From positions 4,341,001 through 4,405,000 of the forward strand of contig NZ_CP089518.1 of NCBI RefSeq assembly GCF_025917685.1: a DNA stretch of 64,000 nucleotides, in the 5' to 3' direction. How positions within the stretch are numbered: position 1 is the first letter of the stretch; each line of letters opens with the position of its first letter. This DNA is from Bacillus cereus (GTDB lineage Bacteria > Bacillota > Bacilli > Bacillales > Bacillaceae_G). The notes under the pieces are model-generated. The model was given only the letters and a program-made list of their open reading frames with translations, was not told the origin of the DNA and ran no database searches. Below are positions 56,816 through 64,000 of this stretch, one piece after another. The translations under genes were made by a program, and so were the position numbers.

Positions 56816-57315
56816 GAGTACCAAGTGCCAATACAGCCAAAAGATGGTATTTAGTTTTAGCAGGTGCTGCTGTTGGCGGCGTTTTGAGCTGGTTTATTTT
56901 TTTGTACATATATGGTGTTTTTCAGCAGGAACAAGCTAGTAAAATAGCAGAACAAAGAGAAATTATAGAAAAACAAGAAGCAAAACTCCACGTCCTTCTC
57001 GAAGATCAAGAAAAATTGAATACAGAAAATAAGCGGCTCTTAACAATTCAAGAAATTAAAATAAAAATTATAAATCGAGAAAAATATGATTTAGATAACC
57101 TTACACTCGAAAACATGACCACTTCTATCCATAATGATCTCCAGCATCTTTTAACGAAAAACATTCAAAGCATCGCAAAAAATAAAGACCTACTCAAAAA
57201 AGTAATCGAAAATAAAACGTACAAACATTACGATCGTATATATCGCTTTAAAGTAGACACAGTTTCTTTTGATACCGTACTGGAAATTAGTATCGTTATA
57301 GAGAAAGAAAAATAA
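56812..57315 (+). CDS. ytrI: Sporulation membrane protein YtrI
   Basis: A 167-residue protein with a single N-terminal membrane helix (about 15-38, VLAGAAVGGVLSWFIFLYIY), a coiled coil (QREIIEKQEAKLHVLLEDQEK) and a C-terminal domain (YRFKVDTVSFDTVLEISI). It matches YtrI, the partner of YtrH in sporulation. ATG at 56812 overlaps the ytrH stop; CAGGAAC serves as ribosome site. Confidence 0.87.
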   Translation: MRVPSANTAKRWYLVLAGAAVGGVLSWFIFLYIYGVFQQEQASKIAEQREIIEKQEAKLHVLLEDQEKLNTENKRLLTIQEIKIKIINREKYDLDNLTLENMTTSIHNDLQHLLTKNIQSIAKNKDLLKKVIENKTYKHYDRIYRFKVDTVSFDTVLEISIVIEKEK

Positions 57316-57360
57316 ACGAAAAGAAGGAGGGCTTCTATGCCTCTCCTTCTTTTCGTTTTA
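57316..57360. terminator. Bidirectional terminator between ytrI and nrnA
   Basis: ACGAAAAGAAGGAG/CTCCTTCTTTTCGT long stem with AAA and TTTTA flanks between convergent genes. Confidence 0.9.
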
Positions 57361-57372
57361 ACATATAATCTC

Positions 57373-58305
57373 TTATCTGCACAGCTCACGTAAATCAGCA
57401 AAAAGACGATCCGCTTCTTCCCAAGAAGATGCTTTTGCACCAGAAGCCATCGGATGTCCTCCGCCATTATATTGCATTGCTAATTTATTAATAACCGGTC
57501 CTTTTGAACGAAGACGAACACGAATCACATCGCCTTCCTCTAAAAATAGAACCCACGCCTTTAATCCGTCAATATTACCAAGCGCTCCGACAACACCAGA
57601 TGCTTCAGACGGAAGTACATCAAATTCTTCTAGTACCTCTTTCGTTAATTTAATGTACGCTGCGCCTTCTTCTACCATCGTAAAGTTTTGTAAAATATAA
57701 CCGTTTAAACGAGCAATCTTTTCTTTCGTCTTATACATCTCATTGTATAAATCTGTGAATTTCACACCCATGTCAACAAGCTCACTTACATAACGAAGTG
57801 TTTTCGCTGTTGTATTCGGAAATAAGAAACGACCTGTATCCCCAACAATACCCGCTAAAATAAGACGAGCTGCTTCTTTTGTTATCTGTAATCCTTTATC
57901 TTTTCCATAACTGTAAAACTCATAAATCATTTCACTTGTAGAACTTGCTGTCGTATCTACCCACGTAATATCTCCGTACGGATCTTCATTCGGATGATGG
58001 TCAATTTTAATTAACATCTTCCCTTTTGCGTAGCGTTGATCGTCAACACGTTCTTGGTTCGCAGTATCACATACGATAACAAGTGCATTTTCATATACAC
58101 TATCTTCAATATCATCCATTACTCGTAAGTATGCTAGTGACGGTTCATTGTACCCAACCGTATAAATATTTTTCTCTGGAAACGATTCTTGTAAAATTGT
58201 ACTAAGACCGCCCTGTGAACCTAACGCATCTGGATCCGGACGCACATGACGATGAATAATAATTGTATCAAACTCTTTAATTGCTCCTAAAATTTGCTCA
58301 TGCAT
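57373..58305 (-). CDS. nrnA: Bifunctional oligoribonuclease/PAP phosphatase NrnA
   Basis: A 310-residue DHH/DHHA1 phosphodiesterase degrading 2-5 nt RNAs and 3'-phosphoadenosine 5'-phosphate. Metal ligands appear in IIIHRHVRPDPDALGSQGG, VIVCDTANQ and IKIDHHPNEDPYG; DHHA1 shows NGGGHPMASGAK. Start at 58305 has AAGGAG 9 nt upstream; earlier codons precede that site. A bcr-like repeat lies just upstream in sense. Confidence 0.94.
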   Translation of the reverse strand: MHEQILGAIKEFDTIIIHRHVRPDPDALGSQGGLSTILQESFPEKNIYTVGYNEPSLAYLRVMDDIEDSVYENALVIVCDTANQERVDDQRYAKGKMLIKIDHHPNEDPYGDITWVDTTASSTSEMIYEFYSYGKDKGLQITKEAARLILAGIVGDTGRFLFPNTTAKTLRYVSELVDMGVKFTDLYNEMYKTKEKIARLNGYILQNFTMVEEGAAYIKLTKEVLEEFDVLPSEASGVVGALGNIDGLKAWVLFLEEGDVIRVRLRSKGPVINKLAMQYNGGGHPMASGAKASSWEEADRLFADLRELCR

Positions 58306-58354
58306 ATGTATAATCTCCTTTTTATTCAACTTCTTCACTTTAACGTGCAGTAAA

Positions 58355-58422
58355 AGCCCAATGGATGTGGCTAATCATTAGCGCGTGGAAACATCCTCAC
58401 ACTAATTAAAGTCTCACTTTAT
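58355..58422 (-). repeat. bcr-like dispersed repeat, copy 4
   Basis: Minus-strand ATAAAGTGAGACTTTAATTA starts at 58422, followed by GTGTGAGGATG, a GCGCTAATGATTAGCC block and CCATTGGGC. Ends about 50 nt before the nrnA start, same orientation. Confidence 0.7.
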
Positions 58423-58544
58423 CCTCCATTATAACGGAAAGTATTTCATACATGCGAACAATTGCTTTATAATAAAAGTTAGAAAGTTTAGATATTTCTT
58501 TTTTCTCCACTATTATTTTTCATAAAGCGATGGGAGTGTGCATT

Positions 58545-58850
58545 ATGCCAGTATTAGTCTTCTGTATTATCGTCTCATTTATGTTGTACCTCTTCTACAA
58601 AACAAAATACTTTCGTACAAACCGCCCAATGGAGAAAGGTTGGCTCTCAGGAAAATCCGCAATGGCACTCGGTTCATTCGTCTTGTTCTTTGGGATAAAT
58701 CAATTCTTTTTAGAACTTTCAACCGCTCGTACTATCGTTGGTATTTTATTTGTTCTATTTGGTAGTGCAAGTGTATTTAATGGATTTCGCCAATACAAAC
58801 ATTTCTTACCATTAGCAGTTGAAGAAGCCGAAGTCTATGAAGCAACGTAA
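58545..58850 (+). CDS. ytpI: YtpI-family membrane protein
   Basis: A 101-residue protein with three membrane segments (VLVFCIIVSFMLYLFYKTKY; MALGSFVLFFGINQFF; TIVGILFVLFGSASVFNGF), matching YtpI, a conserved Bacillus membrane protein of unknown function next to nrnA and ytoI. ATG at 58545 follows GGGAGTG; an in-frame GTG/ATG earlier overlaps that site. Confidence 0.85.
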   Translation: MPVLVFCIIVSFMLYLFYKTKYFRTNRPMEKGWLSGKSAMALGSFVLFFGINQFFLELSTARTIVGILFVLFGSASVFNGFRQYKHFLPLAVEEAEVYEAT

Positions 58851-58880
58851 AAAAAGCATCAATATTGTGATGCTTTTTTA
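58849..58880. terminator. Bidirectional terminator after ytpI
   Basis: AAAAAAGCATCA/TGATGCTTTTTT with a 6-nt loop, overlapping the 3' end of the convergent 86-aa gene. Confidence 0.85.
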
Positions 58881-59122
58881 CGTCCTCTAACTTTTAAAAT
58901 CATGTATGCGACAAACGCAGAAGGGATATTGAATGGATTGCCTTGCACATGAAAATGTAATTGCTCTTCTTCAAAAGACATCTGTTTGTATAGTTCTTGC
59001 TGAGATAATCCTGTCCGTTTCTTTTTTTCATTTAAACCTTGTAAGTATAAATATTGAATCGGTATCATTACAAGAAAGTAAAATAGTGCGATACCAACAA
59101 AAAAGAATAATTCTGATGACAT
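58859..59122 (-). CDS. DUF3949-like small membrane protein, 86 aa
   Basis: One N-terminal membrane segment (SSELFFFVGIALFYFLVMIP), a charged middle (GLNEKKKRTGLSQQELYKQM) and a C-terminal stretch QGNPFNIPSAFVAYMILKVRG. It resembles a small Bacillus family annotated DUF3949; that assignment is from memory. Start at 59122 lies 8 nt after AAGGTGG. Function unknown. Confidence 0.75.
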   Translation of the reverse strand: MSSELFFFVGIALFYFLVMIPIQYLYLQGLNEKKKRTGLSQQELYKQMSFEEEQLHFHVQGNPFNIPSAFVAYMILKVRGRKKASQY

Positions 59123-59207
59123 ATTGCATACCACCTTCCGAAATCCATTATCTTACAATCTAATTATAGCACAGTATACAATCTAATTGAGTTAATATTC
59201 TGTTTTA

Positions 59208-60152
59208 TTATTTTACAATTGTCTCTCCGCATAGCTCTTCTTCAGCATACTGAATATATCGCCGAATAAAATTCCCAGGATTTTTTCTAATTGGTTCAAT
59301 ATCAAGTCTTAATGGTATTTTTCCTGCCATATAAAAAATTCTCAAAGCAGTCCCAAGTCGAATGGCTGCTTCCGAAATATTTTCCCCATATCCCATCATG
59401 AAGTTCCCCCATACTTCTTTTAACTGTCCCGAAGCAATTAAATGCAATCTCGGAACACCAATATCAAACTCTTTATACCCAAATCCACATTCATCAAAAT
59501 CGAGTAAATACCAATCCTCTTTGTCTACAAGAACATTGCCAAAGTGCATATCGCCATGAACAAATTGTTTTTCTCCTAGTTGAGTTGAATTTGTAAGCTC
59601 TTGTATTCTTTCTGCAATTCTCAAGCATTTATTTTTATCCGCATAAGATAAAAACGAAGTATTTAATAAACGTTGTAAAGGCTCGTGAATTGTCTTTTTC
59701 TCGGTATATACAGGCCTTTCATAACCTCTCCAAGTTTGCGGTATTCTTTTGAGCACTCCATTTGCATTTTCATGAAACTTTCGCATTAATGATCCAAGTT
59801 TTTCATAATCTTTATCCTTCGGTTCTAAAATTTCGCTTCCGTTTATAAACCTAAAGACAACAAAATACTGGATACTCCTCTCATCTTTCATAACAGGTGT
59901 GATCCAGTCACCATTTTTATTTACAACTACTTCTGGTACTAACATTTGTTTTTGTAACGCTATTACCCAATGTATTTCAGCCTCTATTTGCTCGGCTGTA
60001 TAACGTCCTTCTCTATACTGTCTAACTACAAATTTATTTTTGTCCGATTCAAATATATATGTTTGATTTTCTCCCCCATGCAACAATGAAACTTTCGTAA
60101 AATTATTTAAATTATATTGCTTACATAACTGCTCTTTAATGTAAAAATCCAT
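59208..60152 (-). CDS. Aminoglycoside phosphotransferase (APH)-family kinase-like protein
   Basis: A 314-residue protein kinase-like fold enzyme. Nucleotide-binding region VSLLHGGENQTYIFESDKNKFVVR, catalytic Brenner motif FVHGDMHFGNVL, and metal-binding YLLDFDECGFG. The family includes antibiotic, choline and sugar kinases and spore proteins such as CotS-like kinases; the substrate cannot be told. Start at 60152 has GGGGGAG upstream; the frame extends 14 codons further with no site. Confidence 0.83.
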   Translation of the reverse strand: MDFYIKEQLCKQYNLNNFTKVSLLHGGENQTYIFESDKNKFVVRQYREGRYTAEQIEAEIHWVIALQKQMLVPEVVVNKNGDWITPVMKDERSIQYFVVFRFINGSEILEPKDKDYEKLGSLMRKFHENANGVLKRIPQTWRGYERPVYTEKKTIHEPLQRLLNTSFLSYADKNKCLRIAERIQELTNSTQLGEKQFVHGDMHFGNVLVDKEDWYLLDFDECGFGYKEFDIGVPRLHLIASGQLKEVWGNFMMGYGENISEAAIRLGTALRIFYMAGKIPLRLDIEPIRKNPGNFIRRYIQYAEEELCGETIVK

Positions 60153-60292
60153 TCTTCTCCCCCTAGTTCGTATAGTGAAGTATAGTTTCTCCATTCAATG
60201 ACACTATTTTGATCTCTTCCTCATTGATCCTATCGACTAATAACCAATCCTTTAACCTAAAATAGATTAGCTAAAGACTACAGCATATCCTG

Positions 60293-60616
60293 CTATTTTT
60301 TCACTTCTCTACTAAAACTCTCACCGAGCTTAAGTAATAGCTTCAAAATCCAATAAAACAAAATAAAGTTAAAGAAAAAGCCTAATGGATTAAACGAACA
60401 TTCCCAACCACCATAATAAACAAACGTTTCAGCTGGTACACCAAAATAAAGGAAATCAGGCTCATTTTCTCCTGATATAGGAATAAAGGAACCAATACTT
60501 GCGAGAATCAAACTTACAAAATACAACTTCTTTTTAATACCATTCATTCTTCTATGTGTTAACACATGAACAATTATGATACATACAACAACTAAAAAGA
60601 AAATTATCCCTCCCAT
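60293..60616 (-). CDS. Hypothetical membrane protein, 107 aa
   Basis: Three hydrophobic segments: residues 3-20 (GIIFFLVVVCIIIVHVL), 30-47 (LYFVSLILASIGSFIPI) and 79-95 (LGFFFNFILFYWILKLLL). An extracytoplasmic-looking loop between the last two contains FVYYGGWECS. Strong ribosome site AAGGAGGTG. Not a family I recognise; no operon partner is evident. Confidence 0.72.
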   Translation of the reverse strand: MGGIIFFLVVVCIIIVHVLTHRRMNGIKKKLYFVSLILASIGSFIPISGENEPDFLYFGVPAETFVYYGGWECSFNPLGFFFNFILFYWILKLLLKLGESFSREVKK

Positions 60617-60731
60617 TCAGCACCTCCTTATCACTACGACATTTCCTCCACTTTCAAATTCCCAAGTATTTCTACTATGAATATGAAATAATACGCAATT
60701 TATTTTCTTTTTTAATTCTATCCTTTCAACA

Positions 60732-60772
60732 AAAAAAGATGGAACAAATCAAAACGATTTGTTCCATCTTTT
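60732..60772 (-). terminator. Terminator of ytoI
   Basis: AAAAAGATGGAACAAATC/GATTTGTTCCATCTTTTT, an 18-bp perfect stem with a 5-nt loop, abutting the ytoI stop. Confidence 0.93.
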
Positions 60773-62085
60773 TATTTATCGATTAACTGCACCATAAGTA
60801 ATGCTTTTCCAACGACATTACCTTCATGGTGTACTTCTACATCAACCTTACCAAATTTACGGCCAATTTCTAATACTTTCGGATGAACGGATACAACATT
60901 ATCAATCTGAACCGGCTTTACAAAATAAATTGTTAAATTCTCAACAATTGAATCGCTCTTCTTCTGCGCACGAATGACACGGTTTGTTGCTTCTGTCACA
61001 ATTGTTGCAAATACACCGTAAGATAATGTTCCGATTGAATTCGTCATTTGTGGTGTCACTGAAAATTGATACAAATGCTCATTTTTTGCTTCTTTCGGCG
61101 TCATAAATTGATTCGTTACAATATCATCAATCGTTTCACCAACTTGTGGTTGACGCTGAATCATTTGCAGCGCCTGAAGTACATCTTGACGACTAATGAT
61201 ACCTTGCAATTTATTTCCATCTTCCACAACAGGAAGTAATTCAATACCTTCCCACACCATCATACGCGCTGCAGCTGCGACAGACATCTTTCCATTTACC
61301 GTAATAGGATGTTTCGTCATTACTTTATCAATTGGTGTATCTTTCGCAACACCAATCATATCTTTCGAAGTTACGATACCTAACACCTTTTTATTTTCAT
61401 CCACAATTGGATAACGTCCATGCATCGTCTCTTCATTGTACTCATGCCATTTCTGTACGATGTCACTAGGGTTTAAATATAGTGTTTCTTCAATCGGTGT
61501 TAAAATATCTTCAACGAGTACAATTTCTTTCTTAATAAGTTGATCATAAATTGCACGGTTAATTAACGTTGCGACCGTAAATGTATCATAGCTACTCGAA
61601 ATAATTGGCAACTTCAATTCGTCTGCTAACTTTTTCACATGCTCTTCTGTATCAAATCCACCTGTAATTAATACAGCGGCCCCTGTTTCTAATGCTAATT
61701 GATGTGCATTCGTACGGTTCCCGATGATAAGCAAGTTCCCGGCTTCTGTATAGCGCATCATCGCTTCTAATTTCATAGCCCCGATTACGAATTTATTTAA
61801 TGTTTTATGTAGTCCTTCTCTGCCTCCAAGTACTTGACCATCGACAATATTAACGACTTCTGCATATGTCAGCTTTTCAATATTCTCTTTCTTCTTTTGT
61901 TCAATTCGAATTGTTCCGACACGCTCAATCGTACTAACATATCCTTTATTTTCTGCATCTTTAATTGCACGGTAAGCTGTCCCTTCACTTACACTCAAAT
62001 CTTTGGCAATTTGCCTTACAGAAATTTTATGGCCTACTGGCAGACTATTAATATGTTCTAAAATTTGGTTATGCTTGGTAGCCAA
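60772..62085 (-). CDS. ytoI: DRTGG/CBS/hot-dog domain regulatory protein YtoI
   Basis: A 437-residue multidomain protein. N-terminal winged helix (about 10-60, ISVRQIAKDLSVSEGTAYRAIKDAE), DRTGG domain (about 75-185), two CBS domains (about 195-310; HGRYPIVDENKKVLGIVTSKDMI, ELLPVVEDGNKLQGIISRQDV) and a C-terminal hot-dog thioesterase-like domain (about 330-437). The layout suggests a nucleotide- or acyl-CoA-sensing transcription factor. TTG start at 62085 with a weak GGTG upstream, so the N-terminus is less certain. Conserved place beside ytkL and ytpI. Confidence 0.9.
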   Translation of the reverse strand: MATKHNQILEHINSLPVGHKISVRQIAKDLSVSEGTAYRAIKDAENKGYVSTIERVGTIRIEQKKKENIEKLTYAEVVNIVDGQVLGGREGLHKTLNKFVIGAMKLEAMMRYTEAGNLLIIGNRTNAHQLALETGAAVLITGGFDTEEHVKKLADELKLPIISSSYDTFTVATLINRAIYDQLIKKEIVLVEDILTPIEETLYLNPSDIVQKWHEYNEETMHGRYPIVDENKKVLGIVTSKDMIGVAKDTPIDKVMTKHPITVNGKMSVAAAARMMVWEGIELLPVVEDGNKLQGIISRQDVLQALQMIQRQPQVGETIDDIVTNQFMTPKEAKNEHLYQFSVTPQMTNSIGTLSYGVFATIVTEATNRVIRAQKKSDSIVENLTIYFVKPVQIDNVVSVHPKVLEIGRKFGKVDVEVHHEGNVVGKALLMVQLIDK

Positions 62086-62329
62086 ATGGTTTCACCATAC
62101 TTTCTTTTCCCTAAATTCTTCATGTGTTGTATTTTCAGTATACTATATTTTCAAAACTGTTACACTCTCTCTTTATATACCTGTACTATTTTTTTTATAA
62201 CAAAATACGCCTTACATTACACCACTTCTACCATTACAACAATGTAATGGTATTGTCATCTCGTTCGATAGTTTGTCCAGCCGCTTCAATATACAATGAA
62301 GACAAGAAATGAAACAAAGGAGCGAATAC

Positions 62330-62491
62330 ATGATGAAAAAATTATTAGAAGTAGTAGGTGCTGTATTTTTAGCTTTCGTAGACGGGAAAAAAGTTGCAAT
62401 GGAATTGAATGAAACACATGAACAGCCACTTCCAAAAAGAAAAGAATCATCAAAACAAGTACAACCTTTAAAAGCTGTCCTACACACATAA
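62330..62491 (+). CDS. Hypothetical small protein, 53 aa
   Basis: Starts MMKKLLEVVGAVFLAFVDGK, so a short hydrophobic N-terminus, followed by a hydrophilic tail (NETHEQPLPKRKESSKQ). AAAGGAG lies 7 nt before the ATG at 62330 and a terminator follows immediately, which supports a real gene. Unknown function; between divergent ytoI and convergent ytkL. Confidence 0.65.
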   Translation: MMKKLLEVVGAVFLAFVDGKKVAMELNETHEQPLPKRKESSKQVQPLKAVLHT

Positions 62492-62528
62492 AAAACCCTT
62501 CACTTGTCTTTTCAAATGAAGGGTTTCT
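62491..62528. terminator. Bidirectional terminator between the 53-aa gene and ytkL
   Basis: AAACCCTTCA/TGAAGGGTTT stem with A/T flanks between convergent genes. Confidence 0.87.
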
Positions 62529-62531
62529 TTT

Positions 62532-63215
62532 CTATAGTGTAATACTTTCTCCAGCTTCTAATACTTTCCCTGTACAATTTTGTAGCTTTTCTACAAATTG
62601 ATATGGATCTTGTTCAATTACTGGGAACGTATTGTAATGCATCGGTACAACAGTTTTCGCCTGAATCCATTTTGCTGCTAAAACCGCATCTTCTGGTCCC
62701 ATTGTGAAATTATCGCCAATTGGTAAAAATGCTACATCAATGTTATTCAGTTCCCCAATTAATTTCATATCAGAGAATAGAGCGGTATCTCCTGCATGGT
62801 ACACAGTTTTCTCTTCTGCTGTAAATAAAATACCCGCTGGCATACCTGTATATGTAATCGTCTTATTTTCTTCATCGATATAACTAGAACCGTGGAATGC
62901 TTGTGTAAATTTCACTTTTCCGAAATCAAATTCATGTGAGCCTCCAATATGCATCGGATGTGTATTTACACCTTGCCAACTTAAAAATGTCGCTAGTTCA
63001 AATGGTGCTACAACAACTGCATTATTTTTCTTCGCAAGCTCTACTGTATCTCCAACGTGATCACCATGTCCATGAGATAAAAGAATTGCATCTACTTTTA
63101 CATCTTCAGCCTTTAAATCTGTTTTCGGATTTCCCGTTAAAAATGGATCAATTAAAATAACTTTTCCATTCGTTTCAATCTTTACAACTGAATGCCCGTG
63201 ATAAGATACTTTCAT
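62532..63215 (-). CDS. ytkL: UPF0173 metal-dependent hydrolase (YtkL)
   Basis: A 227-residue metallo-beta-lactamase-fold protein. The HxHxDH motif is [12 protein letters not shown]; further ligands are in [11 protein letters not shown] and [10 protein letters not shown]-terminus [17 protein letters not shown] is typical of the UPF0173 family. Substrate unknown. The ATG at 63215 is the second of two tandem ATGs; GGGGAGG lies 9 nt upstream. Confidence 0.92.
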   Translation of the reverse strand: MKVSYHGHSVVKIETNGKVILIDPFLTGNPKTDLKAEDVKVDAILLSHGHGDHVGDTVELAKKNNAVVVAPFELATFLSWQGVNTHPMHIGGSHEFDFGKVKFTQAFHGSSYIDEENKTITYTGMPAGILFTAEEKTVYHAGDTALFSDMKLIGELNNIDVAFLPIGDNFTMGPEDAVLAAKWIQAKTVVPMHYNTFPVIEQDPYQFVEKLQNCTGKVLEAGESITL

Positions 63216-63364
63216 CATTACATTCCTCCCCTATTCACATTCACACTTTTTATTCTACATGATTTCTTAATTCCCTGTCTTTTCTAACATCTATTTACTT
63301 GTCATAACGCTTTCATCCGATGTAAAGTTATATTTGTAATTAAATATCTCGGGGGTGCCAATCG

Positions 63365-64000
63365 ATGAATGCTAGATTAGAAAATTTAATGCAATGGCTA
63401 AAAGAAAAAAACGTAGAAGCTGCGTTCTTAACTTCTACACCAAACGTTTTCTACATGACGAACTTCCATTGTGAACCACATGAAAGACTACTTGGTATGT
63501 TTGTATTCCAAGAAAAAGAGCCTATTTTAATTTGTCCTAAAATGGAAGAAGGCCAAGCACGTAACGCTGGCTGGGCACATGAGATTATCGGATTTACTGA
63601 TACTGACAAACCATGGGATATGATTGCAAAAGCAATTAAAGACCGCGGTATCAATGCAAATGCAGTTGCAATTGAAAAAGAACATTTAAACGTAGAGCGT
63701 TACGAAGAATTAACAAAATTATTCCCAAATGCAGCTTTCAAATCAGCTGAAGAGAAAGTTCGCGAGCTTCGCTTAATTAAAGACGAAAAAGAACTTTCTA
63801 TTTTACGCGAAGCAGCTAAAATGGCAGACTATGCTGTTGAAGTTGGGGTAAATGCAATTAAAGAAAACCGCAGCGAACTAGAAGTATTAGCAATTATTGA
63901 GCACGAATTAAAAACAAAAGGCATCCATAAAATGTCATTCGATACAATGGTATTAGCAGGTGCTAACTCTGCTCTTCCACATGGTATTCCAGGTGCTAAC
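63365..64000 (+). CDS. M24-family Xaa-Pro peptidase (5' part, cut by window edge)
   Basis: The first 212 residues of an aminopeptidase P/prolidase-type enzyme. N-terminal creatinase-like domain (MNARLENLMQWLKEKNVEAA, TPNVFYMTNFHCEPHERLLG) and the beginning of the pita-bread catalytic domain (RLIKDEKELSILREAAKMAD, FDTMVLAGANSALPHG). The metal-binding residues lie beyond the window. Cleaves peptides next to proline. ATG at 63365 lies 9 nt after GGGGGTG. It is divergent from ytkL. Confidence 0.88.
   Translation, partial: MNARLENLMQWLKEKNVEAAFLTSTPNVFYMTNFHCEPHERLLGMFVFQEKEPILICPKMEEGQARNAGWAHEIIGFTDTDKPWDMIAKAIKDRGINANAVAIEKEHLNVERYEELTKLFPNAAFKSAEEKVRELRLIKDEKELSILREAAKMADYAVEVGVNAIKENRSELEVLAIIEHELKTKGIHKMSFDTMVLAGANSALPHGIPGAN

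Noticed and set aside
62212..62489. Two minus-strand frames with Cys-rich sequence opposite the 53-aa gene
   Set aside because: They overlap a better-supported plus-strand gene with a ribosome site and cross the terminator. The cysteines come from the antisense reading.

Overview
The window looks like a chromosomal core segment of a Bacillus cereus-group bacterium. The DNA is AT-rich. Nearly every protein is a typical Bacillus form, and small acid-soluble spore protein and sporulation genes (sspI, ytxC, ytaF, ytvI, ytrH, ytrI) are present. Repeats resembling the bcr elements of the B. cereus group are scattered through it. Gene order follows the Bacillus region from rnhC/zapA/pheST through infC, thrS, dnaBI, gapB, polA, phoPR, the citrate cycle genes, pyk/pfkA, accDA and dnaE to ytkL. 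Most genes are on the minus strand. No prophage, transposase, rRNA, tRNA or CRISPR array was seen.

Layout. 1-2400: cvpA (cut by the window edge), zapA, rnhC and an unknown two-gene membrane operon. 2454-5200: asnS with an Asn T-box, then an XRE/MmyB regulator. 5268-6867: divergent MFS pump plus a cysteine-free carboxymuconolactone decarboxylase-like protein. 6925-11500: pheT, pheS (Phe T-box) and an rRNA methyltransferase. 11600-14400: sspI, an HD protein, a CPBP protease and a tandem pair of small paralogous membrane proteins. 14392-17787: EmrA/EmrB-type efflux pump with a divergent TetR regulator. 17829-24612: M42 peptidase, dUTPase, rplT-rpmI-infC with an L20-type leader, thrS (Thr T-box), ytxC. 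25198-28780: dnaI, dnaB, nrdR, speD. 29161-37896: gapB, coaE, ytaF, mutM, polA, phoR, phoP. 38058-42605: an unknown small gene, a MaoC-like gene, mdh, icd, citZ. 43025-48886: DUF441 protein, ytvI, fxsA, pyk, pfkA. 49015-56359: accA, accD, a FadR-like GntR regulator, malic enzyme, dnaE. 56477-64000: ytrH, ytrI, nrnA, ytpI, several small genes, ytoI, ytkL and the start of an M24 peptidase.

The genes make coherent groups: three T-box-controlled tRNA synthetase units, replication (dnaB/dnaI/polA/dnaE), central carbon metabolism (gapB, pyk, pfkA, citZ-icd-mdh, malic enzyme, accDA) and phosphate sensing (phoPR). Two self-contained drug-efflux modules each carry their own regulator.

I found no clear new multi-gene system. 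The best leads are a structured leader RNA in front of speD, a dispersed repeat family that sits in sense orientation just upstream of three genes, a perfect inverted repeat that is probably the TetR operator, a small membrane gene whose best-placed start codon is ATA, and a canonical EF-hand loop in YtaF. Starts were re-chosen wherever a Shine-Dalgarno site pointed to a different codon; many housekeeping genes here appear to use TTG.
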